Counted from the stretch's first letter, positions 8,475 to 17,655 are shown. The stretch is 64,000 nt of DNA from Siderastrea radians (GCA_964017195.1 OZ024891.1:7155994-7219993), one strand, 5' to 3'. Numbers and translations are program-made. Notes: generated from the sequence alone by a model not told the origin.

Positions 8475-9176
8475 ATGTCAAGTAAAAGAAAAACCGTGGT
8501 ATCCTTGCTGAATGGACCGTTGTCCAGAAGCCACGGTGAAAAATTCAAACCGGAACTTTTGCAACGCATGGATTCCTTGTATGCCTTTTACCACAAACAG
8601 TGGTGGTGTTATCGGAAAATGCTGAATCATTTCAAGTTTGTCAACGCCTTGTTCAATGGCTTGGCCTTACTCCTGATGGCAGCGGGCATGATTGCCGGAC
8701 CCCTCTTGGAAAACAGTACGTTGGTGGCGTGTTTGGCGGCCGTGGGTACGGTGGTCAAAGGATGGAACGATTTTAAACAATACCGGTTTAAAGTGACCAT
8801 GAGTCGGTTTGCGTTTACCACGTATGCCAAAGCCTTGACCGAATTGAAAACCTATGTGCGTGGGGTTCCCTTGGAGGATCTGGAAGGATTTTTGATCAAG
8901 ATGCAAACGTTGGATGATACCATTGTGGATTTCACCCCTCCCTTACCCAAACGGTGCGTCCAAGAGTACCATGGTCATTTTGTCTACCAACCCGTGGAAG
9001 CCCAATGCTATGTGGACGGATGTCCTCGTCCCTTGAGACCCAAAGGGTATTGGACAGATAAAAAGCCGCTCCCTCCCAGTCCTACACTCTTAGAACCATG
9101 GCCGTCCAACGACGACGACGACGACGAAGAAAAAGAAGAACACGACAACGAGGTGGGGGTTGGTGGTCCGATTTAA
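8475..9176 (+). CDS. Two-helix membrane protein, shared with element 2
   Basis: The ATG at 8475 follows the ATPase stop by 5 bases. The 233-residue protein has a basic N-terminus and then LYAFYHKQWW. Two hydrophobic segments follow (around ALFNGLALLLMAAGMIAG and LVACLAAVGTVV). Next come a conserved amphipathic part (YRFKVTMSRFAFTTYAKALTEL) and an acidic tail with an Asp run. Element 2 has a clear homologue at 50681-51169 with the same YHK.W, FA.T.Y.K.L and RG motifs. The arrangement resembles SLATT-type two-helix proteins, but that is only a topological likeness. A role at a membrane during assembly, entry or exit is inference. The C-terminal coding region overlaps the next gene by 79 bases. 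Confidence 0.7.
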   Translation: MSSKRKTVVSLLNGPLSRSHGEKFKPELLQRMDSLYAFYHKQWWCYRKMLNHFKFVNALFNGLALLLMAAGMIAGPLLENSTLVACLAAVGTVVKGWNDFKQYRFKVTMSRFAFTTYAKALTELKTYVRGVPLEDLEGFLIKMQTLDDTIVDFTPPLPKRCVQEYHGHFVYQPVEAQCYVDGCPRPLRPKGYWTDKKPLPPSPTLLEPWPSNDDDDDEEKEEHDNEVGVGGPI

Positions 9177-9271
9177 AACGCAATACCCGTCAAGGCTATA
9201 AAGAGACGCAAGACCTCATCAAACAAAACAAAGCCCTTCAACGTGTGTTGTTGCACTCATGGTATCCTTGA
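9098..9271 (+). CDS. Arg-tagged small peptide with GG site (57 aa)
   Basis: The ATG at 9098 lies inside the end of the membrane-protein gene, in another frame. The product starts MAVQ, then seven Arg, KRRTRQRGG and a WWSDLKRN segment, and ends at 9271. The tag plus GG site repeats the layout of the peptide at 4895. It overlaps the following gene by 13 bases. No function is known; a DNA-condensing core peptide cleaved by the protease is inferred. Confidence 0.5.
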   Translation: MAVQRRRRRRRKRRTRQRGGGWWSDLKRNTRQGYKETQDLIKQNKALQRVLLHSWYP

Positions 9272-9426
9272 GGAGGAGACGACGACGTCGTCAACGAGGC
9301 GGTTTTTTAAATCTATTGGTCCCCACCATGGCGGGATTGGGAAAAGCCGTGGCCCTGGAAACGGATAAACGTATAAAACGCACCATTCAAAAAGCCAACC
9401 AACGCTATCGTCGTCGCCATCGGTAA
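9259..9426 (+). CDS. Arg-tagged small peptide with GG site (55 aa)
   Basis: The ATG at 9259 lies within the last codons of the preceding gene. The peptide begins MVSL plus seven Arg and QRGG, followed by a short hydrophobic part (FLNLLVPTMAGLGKAVAL) and a basic tail. It is the same design as the 4895 gene, only shorter. TATAAAG at 9197 is 62 bases upstream. It is probably a mu-like core peptide; this rests on composition and on the GG site. Confidence 0.5.
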   Translation: MVSLRRRRRRRQRGGFLNLLVPTMAGLGKAVALETDKRIKRTIQKANQRYRRRHR

Positions 9427-9429
9427 AAG

Positions 9430-9747
9430 ATGCAACGTCTTCGACGTCAATTGCCGTTTTTACGGTCCATGTTACAAGAAGCCAATGGCTCCAAACGTCA
9501 AGAGTTGTTACAACATGCCAATGCCGATCAAATCAATGCTGTGAGTGAACTGGTCTTGAACTTCTTAAAAAACAAGATTCCCGTCACACCCCCCATGCTG
9601 GCTAAACTTCAACCCTATAAAAAGGTGCTACGCGATTTGGGACGTCGTCGACATTCCGTCAAAAAACGTCGTCAGTGGTTGGTCCGACAAAAAGGACGCG
9701 GCTTATTTCAAGGACTCCATCATGTATTATGTCAATGTCTTCGTTAA
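9430..9747 (+). CDS. Conserved-looking 105-aa basic helical protein
   Basis: The ATG at 9430 follows the preceding stop by 3 bases. The protein is predicted helical with LLQHANADQINAVSELVLNFL, a KIPVTPPMLAKLQPYKKVLR segment and a basic RRRHSVKKRRQWLVRQKGRG tail. This pattern (an alpha-helical body, then a basic tail ending near G-rG) recurs next to core genes in related animal elements as far as I recall. I cannot name the family with confidence. TATAAAAC at 9372 is a candidate promoter. A nucleoprotein role is likely. Confidence 0.55.
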   Translation: MQRLRRQLPFLRSMLQEANGSKRQELLQHANADQINAVSELVLNFLKNKIPVTPPMLAKLQPYKKVLRDLGRRRHSVKKRRQWLVRQKGRGLFQGLHHVLCQCLR

Positions 9748-9956
9748 CGCTTGCCACGTGGATGCGTCTGTTACAAGAGGCCAATCGGGCCACCGACCAG
9801 TGGAAAGACGACTGTTCTTATTGGAAGGATAAATATCACCTGTTGCATCAAGAGTACATGTATATCTTAAAGTCCCGTCTTTGTGAGAGCTGTCGTGCCG
9901 TGGAAGACGGGGAACTTTGCTCTGACTGTAGTCAACGATGGACGAGGTGTACATGA
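9729..9956 (+). CDS. Small protein with C-terminal zinc ribbon (75 aa)
   Basis: ATGs at 9729 and 9735 are both possible starts. The middle part is probably a coiled coil (WMRLLQEANRATDQWKDDCS, then YHLLHQEYMYIL). The end has CESC and CSDC, eleven bases of linker codons apart, forming a four-cysteine zinc ribbon. It overlaps the preceding gene by 19 bases and the next by 19 bases. TATAAAAAGG at 9616 lies upstream inside the preceding gene. Function is unknown. Confidence 0.5.
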   Translation: MSMSSLTLATWMRLLQEANRATDQWKDDCSYWKDKYHLLHQEYMYILKSRLCESCRAVEDGELCSDCSQRWTRCT

Positions 9957-10591
9957 TTCCCCACAAGGACTTGGAACAACTCATTCAATATTACAAAGGA
10001 GAACTCACCGAAAATGCCTTGTTGAACAAAGCCGCTACGTTAGCCGCCCAAAAACATGTCTTGTTGGCCGACCCCCAATTGCCCCCGGCCGTGGTCAATG
10101 CTCAAACCAAACCCATGAGTCAAGAATTAACCAAGTTAACCAAACGCATCCGTCAATTTCCTGGCGGGGTGGGGGTTGGGGCCCCGGGTGCACCGCCAGG
10201 CGAGGAAGGCGAGGAAGAGGAAGGGGATTTGGTGACGGGACCCGTGGAACAATGGCTCAAGCGCATGATAAAAGGCAGCCCGTCGACTCCCAAACCTCCC
10301 ATTACCCCTGCCACCAAGAAAGGCAAAGGAGCGGCCACCACCAGTAAGATTGTCAAGAAAGAGACCCCTTCCACCAGTCTAGGGGATCTCCGGTCGCGTT
10401 TAGAAGCCGTGCGAGAACGTCGCAAGACTTGGGAAAAACATTTAGCCGAAAGTGGTTTCGCAAAAGGCAAAGGCAAAGGCAAAGGCAAAGGACCCGCTCG
10501 TGAAGTGGAACAATTAAAACCCTTACCCGGGTGGGAAGATTGGCACCGAGGTAAAAAGTTACGACGCCGATTGGATTACGACAGTGACTAA
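9938..10591 (+). CDS. Structural-type protein with acidic and GK-repeat regions (217 aa)
   Basis: The ATG at 9938 overlaps the zinc-ribbon gene by 19 bases. The N-terminal third is helical and ends in LTKRIRQFPGG, a possible GG cleavage site. A Gly/Pro-rich and acidic linker follows (GEEGEEEEGD), then a charged helix (RSRLEAVRERRKTWEKHL). A run of GK dipeptides and a C-terminal RRRLDYDSD complete it. It has the layout of a processed core protein. The function is not established. Confidence 0.5.
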   Translation: MDEVYMIPHKDLEQLIQYYKGELTENALLNKAATLAAQKHVLLADPQLPPAVVNAQTKPMSQELTKLTKRIRQFPGGVGVGAPGAPPGEEGEEEEGDLVTGPVEQWLKRMIKGSPSTPKPPITPATKKGKGAATTSKIVKKETPSTSLGDLRSRLEAVRERRKTWEKHLAESGFAKGKGKGKGKGPAREVEQLKPLPGWEDWHRGKKLRRRLDYDSD

Positions 10592-10594
10592 AAG

Positions 10595-10951
10595 ATGCCC
10601 ACCAAGAGGAGACGGGGCGTGAAACGGAAACGCCGCCAATCCGGTGGGGCGGTGGATGTCCAAAAATGGATCGCCAAAACCGGCAAAGAATTTCATTGGC
10701 CTGGCTATCAGTACATGGGCCCTGGGACGCATTTAGCCAAACGTCTAAAACGTGGAGATCCCGGGATCAATCGCTTGGACCAGATTGCTAAACAACACGA
10801 CATTGATTACAGCCGTGCCAAGAATTTGCAAGACAAATGGAAAGCCGATACCAAGATGATCCAAGCCATTGATCGGTTACCCGGCAAGAAAACCAAGACG
10901 GAACGGGTCGTCAAAAAAATCATGCAAGCCAAGAAACGTTTAAAATTGTAA
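10595..10951 (+). CDS. PLA2: Phospholipase A2 domain protein with Arg-rich tag (118 aa)
   Basis: After a basic tag ending in QSGG, the protein has the secreted/parvovirus-type PLA2 elements: the Ca-binding loop YMGPGT (residues around 40-46) and the catalytic His-Asp pair in QHDIDYS. In parvoviruses this domain opens the endosomal membrane during entry, and adintoviruses carry related genes. Four bases separate it from the preceding gene. The tag suggests packing in the virion core and release by the protease, which is inference. AATAAA at 10986 is the likely polyadenylation signal. Confidence 0.8.
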   Translation: MPTKRRRGVKRKRRQSGGAVDVQKWIAKTGKEFHWPGYQYMGPGTHLAKRLKRGDPGINRLDQIAKQHDIDYSRAKNLQDKWKADTKMIQAIDRLPGKKTKTERVVKKIMQAKKRLKL

Positions 10952-10985
10952 AATTTAATGACACACCATACCATGTTGAGTAAAA

Positions 10986-10991
10986 AATAAA
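10986..10991 (+). terminator. Polyadenylation signal after the rightward core gene block
   Basis: AATAAA lies 35 bases after the PLA2 stop and just before the end of the convergent leftward gene at 11047. Confidence 0.45.
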
Positions 10992-11046
10992 AACAAATGA
11001 AAATGTCAATCACTGTCTCTTTTTTTTTCCTCCAACCCTTTCATTC

Positions 11047-11541
11047 CTATGCAAACGTTCTGTCACAACGGTACCTGGCTCTGGAAGCCTGTCGCTGCGC
11101 CCGTCGTCGCTCTTCTTTGGCTCGGAGCTCCGCTAATTCGTTGTTGTCGTTTTCTTGGTCTGTCGTGAGGCGGCGTTTCGTGCCGTGGCAGGTGCAGTGA
11201 CAGGTCTGTTTTTTTTTTTTTTTTTTTTGGGAGGCATCGGGAGAGGGCGGCGGTGTTGGAGGGCGCTTGAACTCGTACCGCCAGTAGTCGCAGCAAAAAT
11301 CCAGGCCCTCAATAAACCACCCTGTGGTCAGCTGTGGGTAATGGCCCGGGGTCCAATGTTGCTTCACATAGGCGGCTCGTGCTGCCTGGGCTGCCTGTTT
11401 CAACCGTGCTCTCTCCTCTAATTCTTCTCCAAACTGTGTGACCCCCTGGTCGAGCACCCACTCCTTCTTCACTTCAGATAAAATTTCGTCCACTTGGAAT
11501 GCCTCAAATTCTTCCAATAATTCGTCTGGACAAGAGGCCAT
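11047..11541 (-). CDS. Leftward acidic/Cys protein, candidate early regulatory protein (164 aa)
   Basis: This is the only leftward gene visible in element 1. The ATG at 11541 is used because the frame's earlier start is GTG. A TATA box (rc of 11572-11579) lies about 35 bases upstream. The protein has an acidic N-terminus (PDELLEEFEAFQVDEIL) and a Trp-rich middle (GLDFCCDYWRYEFKRP). A PPTPPPSP segment, a Lys run encoded by a long T run on the plus strand, CHCTCH and a basic coiled tail follow. Acidic activation-like and Cys motifs plus a separate promoter shared with the polymerase suggest an early or host-modifying protein. No LxCxE motif is present. The role is unknown. Confidence 0.55.
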   Translation of the reverse strand: MASCPDELLEEFEAFQVDEILSEVKKEWVLDQGVTQFGEELEERARLKQAAQAARAAYVKQHWTPGHYPQLTTGWFIEGLDFCCDYWRYEFKRPPTPPPSPDASQKKKKKKQTCHCTCHGTKRRLTTDQENDNNELAELRAKEERRRAQRQASRARYRCDRTFA

Positions 11542-11760
11542 GTTGAAAGGATCCACCCCGAGGTTTGATCTCTTTTATAGTGTCTCATTCGTTCCCCGCG
11601 AGGCCTGATGGGACTAACTAGGGAGGGGGGTCCCCCACCCCTTCCCACCCCTCCCTGGGACATCTCGTGTCCTATTTGGTGATTGGTCCAGACCCTTCTC
11701 CCACGTGACCTTTTTTCTCTATAAAAAACGGGCACCGACCTGTAGCTGGTTCATTTGATC
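11542..11760. promoter_or_regulatory. Divergent promoter between the leftward gene and polymerase B
   Basis: It holds TATAAAAAA at 11720-11728 for the polymerase (ATG 11761) and CTTTTATA at 11572-11579, read leftward as TATAAAAG, for the gene ending at 11541. The middle has a G-run and C-rich block and a CACGTG E-box at 11702-11707. Both ATGs sit only about 35-40 bases from their TATA boxes, so leaders would be short. Confidence 0.6.
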
Positions 11761-14700
11761 ATGACCTCTCGCCAAGACGAAGACGAAGCGGGGCCAAGTG
11801 GCCTTTCCGTACAAGACCAATTGGCTTTGCTTGGCCTACAAACATCCGATGCTGAGGAAGAAGAGACGACCTCTGATTTGTTATGCCCGGACGAGATGGG
11901 AGACAGCGAGGAGGATGACCTTTGTAACAACCTCGTCGATCATTTGGAACGCCAACACGCGTTTCAAACAAACCTCCTTCAGCAAAGTGGTGGTGCCTTG
12001 GATGGTGCAGAGGGCGCCTTCGAGTTTGAGTTGGACAATTATGTCGATCGTAAGAGTAGCCGTCTGGGTGTTCGTGAACGTCATTTCAATACCCGTTTAC
12101 GCCAAAGGGGGAACTTAATTCCAGATGAAAACATTACTCAAGCACTTCAAGATGGTTTACGTCGAGCGGTGGATCAAGTGTTAACCACCACTCCCAACCT
12201 GCACGATCAAGATCGACTCTATTTTACCATCGGTTCCGACCGTCTCCACAATAATTTTCAAGGATGGGGCTTACGAGCCGGTGAATGGCGCGAAGGAGGT
12301 GAACGTTTGGATGCCCTCTTCGATCGATTGGCCCAAGCCCTCAACAGCAACGAACAATTTGAAATGGACGATTCGTTTCAATTGTCCATCACCCAAGTCC
12401 ATCATGCACCTCAGGGAACCGGACGAAAACGCAGTACCAAGCCGGGCCACCCAACCCTTGAAGTGCTGACGGCGCGGTCACGGTCCGTTATCCGCATCCA
12501 AAATAGAGATGACCTCTGTTGTGCTCGGGCCCTCGTCACTGCTAAAGCTCGCCTGGACCAACACCCGAAATGGGAATCGACTCGACACGGTTGGAAAATC
12601 CAAAAAGAATTGGCTCTGTTGCTCCATCACGAAGCCAGGGTGCCCTTGGGTCCTTGCAGCTACGATGCCTTGACGGCCTTCAGTGCCGCCCCGTCCCTTG
12701 CCAATTACCAGATCATTCTGGTAGACGCCCATCGCTCGTTCCATATCACCACCTTTGGAGGCACCCAAGACAAACCATTGATCCTGTTGCACCACCAAGG
12801 CCATTATGATGTCATTACTCGTTTGCCAGGGTTTTTCGGGTCCAGTTATGTATGTGCTCACTGTTGGAAACCCTATGACCACGAAGGTCTTCATCGATGC
12901 AACAAAAAACGACTTTGCGGAGCCTGTCGTCAAAAAGAGTGCCCCGATTTCCAGGCAGCTTACCCAAGAGGCCTCAAAGCGACCCAACGTTGCCACACTT
13001 GTCATCGCGACTTTTTCGGAGACACTTGTTTCCAAACACATCTGGCTGTTGACCAGGCGGGCAAACCCACCACCAACCCACAGTCCACCGTGTGCTTTCT
13101 TCGCAGGCGATGCCCCTCCTGCCGAAAGCAGGAGGTAGGGGTAGAAAGAATTCAAAGGCATCAATGCTGGCACATAGATTGTCCTTCCTGCCATGAGTAC
13201 GTGGACGCCCAGACTCATCTATGTTTTATTCAACGAGCCCCAAAGCCTCAAGAAGAGAAAAAGAAGAAGAGAAAGAAGAAACGTCAAGGGGGTCCTCGCG
13301 CCAAACGAGGGGCCGCGGCCGCGGGACTTCAAACCCCCCATGCACCGGAGGAGGAGGAGCAAGAAGACGATGTGGACGACCTGCCACCCTTGCACGTGTT
13401 TTTTGACATTGAAGCCATGCAACCCCACGAACAACACATCGCTAATCTCATCGTGGCCGAAACCGAAGACGACGACGACCCCGTGCATTTCCCAGGCGAA
13501 TATTGTACCAGAGATTTTCTCGAATGGTTGGATACGCTCACGTTGAACGACACCCGACAAGTCAATGTGCTGGCTCATAATTTCCAAGGGTACGATGGGT
13601 ACTTTGTGGTTCATCAATACCATAGTGACAACCGGATCGTTGAACAGCTCCGGAACGGATGTAAACTCTTACAAGTCCAACACGATCGTATCCGTTTCAT
13701 CGATTCTCTCAGTTTCTTCCAGATGCCTTTGTCGGCCTTTCCGAAAACCTTTGGATTGACAGAATTGAAAAAAGGTTACTTCCCACACAAGTTCAACCTC
13801 CCCGAGCATCAAAACTACGTGGGCATCGTCCCGGCCCTCGATTACTACATGCCTGAAACCATGTCTCCCGAAGGCAAGCAAGCCTTGGAAAAGTGGCATC
13901 AAGAGCAACGCGATAAGGAGGTGGTCTTTGATTTCCAGAAAGAATTGGTCGCGTACTGTGAATCAGATGTGCGTCTCTTGAAACAAGGATGTCTCACCTT
14001 CAAACGATTGTTTGAAGCTCAAGCGGGTTTCAACCCCTTCGATCAAATCACCATTGCTTCCGCCTGCAACCGGGATCTACGCATGAACCGGATGATCCCC
14101 AACAGCATTGCCAGTGAACCCGTCCGTGGTTGGAAGAACTCCATCAATCACTCCAACGTGGCCATCCAATGGCTCACCTGGTGTGCTCAACAACAGCCCC
14201 AGGACATTCAACACGCGGGCAATGCTGGTGAGGTTCGCATCCCAGCCGTGGGGTTCGTGGATGGTTACTGCCACGGCACCCAGACCGTGTACGAATTTCA
14301 AGGTTGTTTCACCCATGGATGTCCCACCTGCTATCCAAACCGCCACGAAAAACATGTGCGTCACTATGATCGAACCATGCAAGATGTCTACGAAACCTCG
14401 CAACACAAGGTCCAACAGCTTAGAGAACAAGGGTACACTGTGGTCCAAATATGGGGGTGCGAATGGAAACGTCTCAAAGAAACCAACCCAGAGATCCAAT
14501 CCTTCGTCGACAACCTGGACTTCAACGACCCCCTCAACCCTCGTGACGCTTTCTGTGGAGGTCGTACCAATGCTGTCAAGTTGTACCATCATGTCACCCC
14601 CAGCCAAAAGATCCATTACATTGATGTCACCTCCTTGTACCCTTGGGTCAACAAAACCTGTGTGTACCCCAAAGGTCATCCTGAATTCATTTCCCAACCG

Positions 14701-15942
14701 GGTCACACCGACATCCAACAGTACTTTGGTCTCATCCAATGCAAAGTCCTCCCTCCACGTGCCTTGTACCATCCCGTCCTGCCTTACCGCCATGAGAGCA
14801 AACTCACCTTTCCCCTCTGTGCCACCTGTGTCAAAGAAGAAATGGCAAAACCTCTTCGGGAGAGATCCGATTAGTGCAACCACACCGACGAACAACGCGT
14901 CCTGACCGGGACATGGTGCAGCCCGGAACTGTCTAAAGCGGTGGACTTAGGATATCAAGTCCAGTACATCAACGAAGTCTGGCATTTTCACGAGACCTGT
15001 GAAGGACTGTTCCGAGACTACGTCAACACTTGGTTGAAAATCAAGCAAGAAGCTAGTGGGTGGCCATCGTGGGTCGGAGACGACGAAACCAAGCGACTAC
15101 AATACATCCAAGAGTACTTCGAACATGAAGGCATCCGGTTGGACTACAACAAGATCGAGAAGAATCCTGGTCTCCGGACCTTAGCCAAAATGATGCTCAA
15201 TTCCATGTGGGGCAAGTTTGGACAACGGCTCAACAAGACCCAAGTCCAAGAATTTGATGATCCCAAAGCCTTTCACAGTTTCCTAGATACCTCCACCTTG
15301 GACGTACGTCACGTCTCCGTGATGAATGACCAAATGGTAGAGGTACTCTACCAGTACCAAGAGGAAGACATCCCCGTCTCCCCAAACCTCAACATCTTTG
15401 TGGCTTCTTTCACTACCTGTTGGGCTCGACTCCGTCTCTATGCTGCGTTGGAACAATTGGGGGAACGGGTCTTGTACTATGACACCGACTCTGTGGTTTA
15501 TCTGGAAGACGAGGGTCAATCCAACCCAGTCTTGGGGGATTACCTCGGCGAGTTCACCTCTGAATTGGATCCCGACGACTACATTCAAGAATTTGTGTCA
15601 GGCGGACCCAAAAATTATGGCTACCAAACCAAACATGGCCACGTCGAATGTAAAGTCAGAGGATTCCGTCTGAACAGCGAAGGCAAGAGCCAGTTGAATT
15701 ATGACGTCATGCGCCAGAACGTCCTGGACGAAATCCAAAACCCTCAAAAGAAACCGCGTCAAACTCTCGTCACCAAAACGCATCAGATTGTGCGCGATCC
15801 CAAACACTACCAACTCTACACCTTTCCGGATTACAAGCGTTACCAGTTGGTGTACGACAAGAGAGTCATTGATCCTGCCACCTTTCAAACCTACCCTTAC
15901 GGATATCGAGCCGCCTGCCAAGACACACCTTCACCCTGTTGA
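11761..15942 (+). pseudogene. POLB: Protein-primed type DNA polymerase B, interrupted by TAG at 14872
   Basis: The single frame from ATG 11761 to 15942 encodes about 1390 residues. The N-terminus is acidic, followed by a Cys/His-rich zinc region (about residues 365-495) and a Lys-rich nuclear-localisation-like block. Exonuclease motifs come next: FDIEA near 547, HNFQGYDGYF near 604 and YCESDVRLL near 731. A nuclease-like insert (CFTHGCPTCYPNR) is near 846. The polymerase motif A, DVTSLYP, is near 953, motif B (MMLNSMWGKFG) near 1143 and motif C (YYDTDSVVY) near 1239. An in-frame TAG at 14872 (codon 1038) cuts between motifs A and B, so the product lacks catalytic motifs B and C. Confidence 0.9.
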
Positions 15943-16012
15943 TGCGCGTGTGACCACACCCAAGGAAAAGGATTAAAAAGTCCTTGATTTCAACATGGCG
16001 GCTTTTTTTTTT

Positions 16013-16660
16013 GTCTGATCTGAGCCCGCGATCCTTTCCCCCGACTGGTCAGCGGTTTCCCACCCTAGCCAGAGGACCATTGACCTACGTCATGTAAGCG
16101 TCACGAAATGTCCTCTCTTTTCTGATCGGAGCCTGCCATCCCTTTTTCCCTATGTATTCCCTATGTATTCCCTATGTCATTGTCCTCTCTTTTCTGATCT
16201 GAGCCCGCGATCCTTTTTTCATCCCTGGTCAGCGGTTTCCCACCCTAGCCAGAGGACCATGGACCTACGTCATGTAAGCGTCACGAAATGTCCTCTCTTT
16301 TTCTCATCGGAGCCCGCGATCCTTTTTTTTCCCAACAAAGGTCAGCGGTTCCCCAACAAAAATCACAAGACCTCCATCCGCCATCTTGAATGAGCCCGCG
16401 ATCCTTTTTCACCTACTGGTCAGCGGTTTCCCACCCTAGCCAGAGGACCATTGACCTACGTCATGTAAGCGTCACGAAATGTCCTCTCTTTTTCCTCTGG
16501 CTGCTCCCGCGATCTTTTTCCCACTTCGTCAGCGGTTTTCCCCCAAAAATCACACTCCCACTATCAGCCGCCATCTGAGCCCGCGATCCTTTTTCCCATT
16601 GGGTCAGCGGTTACCCCACCAAAAATCACACCCCCACCATCAGCCGCCATCTTGAATGAC
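16013..16660. repeat. Six-copy GC-rich repeat array downstream of polymerase B
   Basis: Starting near 16020, 16200, 16310, 16392, 16505 and 16577, each unit has a core close to CCCGCGATCCTTTTT, then about 10-15 bases and GTCAGCGGTT. Three units add an ACCTACGTCATGTAAGCGTC block, which contains a CRE-like sequence. Others end in CCGCCATC or CCGCCATCTTGAA, which resembles YY1 sites. Near 16150 is a short CCCTATGTATT tandem. This could be enhancer or replication/packaging sequence near the element end. It contains no open gene. Confidence 0.6.
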
Positions 16661-17060
16661 CTTTGACCCCAACGCTCATTGGTCCATTCTCTTGACCGGG
16701 ATCACATGATAAAAAGGAATGGCACTAGTCTCTCATTGGCTTAAAAAAGTCGAGGGGTGGGTCTTTTTGATTCAATGACCCAAAGTGCCAACCCTTACTA
16801 CTACGAGCAAAACCATTTACCTATAATAAGAGAAAGACTATCCTGACCTTGTGGTACCATAAAAACATGGACGCATGCGCATGACTTCGGTTATTTCATC
16901 TACCATTCACCAGGGGATCCCCGCGTCCCCTGCCCTGGCCCCAATCCCCCTCTATGACGTCACACCCCCTATGGTCTGCGGTTTTTCCCTTCCTTAGCAA
17001 CCACCCTAGCAACCCCCTCAACATCAAAACGAGGCAAACCACCCCTAGTGAGCGCACTTT
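16661..17060. other. GC-rich noncoding stretch at the right end of element 1
   Basis: No coding frame of note is present. It contains CCAAT-like ATTGG repeats and GATAAAAAGG (16708-16717). A perfect TGACGTCA CRE occurs near 16955, in CTATGACGTCACACC. The terminus of the element is not identifiable, because the matching left end is outside the window. Confidence 0.4.
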
Positions 17061-17065
17061 ACTAC

Positions 17066-17655
17066 TTTTAGAGATTCCCCATTTTATAGATTCCCTATTT
17101 TAGAGATTCCCCGTTTTAGAGATTCCCTATCTTAGAGATTCCCTATTTTAGACATTCCCCGTTTTAGAGATTCCCTATTTTAGAGATTCCCCGCTTTAGA
17201 GATTCCCTTTTTTAGAGATTCCCCCTTTTAGAGATTCCCTATTTTAGAGATTCCCCGTTTTAGAGATTCCCTATTTTAGAGACTCCCCGTTTTAGAGACT
17301 CCCCATTTTAGAGATTCCCTGTTTTAGAGATTCCCCGTTTTAGAGATTCCCTATTTTAGAGATTCCCCGCTTTAGAGATTCCCTTTTTTAGAGATTCCCC
17401 CTTTTAGAGATTCCCTATTTTAGAGATTCCCCGTTTTAGAGATTCCCTACTTTAGAGATTCCCCGTTTTAGAGACTCCCCATTTTAGAGATTCCCTGTTT
17501 TAGAGATTCCCCGTTTTAGAGATTCCCTATTTTAGAGATTCCCCGTTTTAGAGATTCCCTATTTTAGAGATTCCCCGTTTTAGAGATTCCCTATTTTAGA
17601 GATTCCGCGTTCCCCATTCCCCGTTGCCCGTTCCTCGATTCCCCGTTCCCTGTTT
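17066..17655. repeat. 16-bp minisatellite
   Basis: About 35 tandem copies of TTTTAGAGATTCCCCG, alternating with TTTTAGAGATTCCCTA, run through the whole interval with scattered substitutions. The array abruptly borders element 1 and then AT-rich host DNA. Confidence 0.9.

Larger units (their letters stand above)
1..17060. mobile_element. Element 1: GC-rich Polinton/adintovirus-like integrated element, left end outside window
   Basis: The segment carries the defining Polinton set: retroviral-type integrase, adenain-like protease, FtsK/HerA-type packaging ATPase, double jelly-roll major capsid protein, penton-like protein, phospholipase A2 and protein-primed type polymerase B. Genes are packed almost without gaps and lack introns. 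Base composition is clearly richer in G and C than the host DNA to the right. The left terminus lies outside the window, so neither the terminal inverted repeat nor the target duplication can be checked. The right limit is uncertain: repeats continue to about 16660 and element-like GC-rich DNA to about 17060, where a minisatellite begins. Four large genes are broken once each. Confidence 0.9.

Noticed and set aside
12478..13218. Long minus-strand frame in polymerase B of element 1
   Set aside because: It is opposite the conserved polymerase frame and shows no own start, motif or promoter.
14872..14874. Read-through of the polymerase TAG
   Set aside because: The following context does not match known leaky-stop signals, and other genes of the element are also broken.
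17040..17066. Exact right terminus of element 1 at ACTACT
   Set aside because: Polinton ends often read ACT, but without the left end or target duplication this cannot be shown.
17066..17655. CRISPR-like array
   Set aside because: The 16-bp units are contiguous without unique spacers; it is a minisatellite in eukaryotic DNA.
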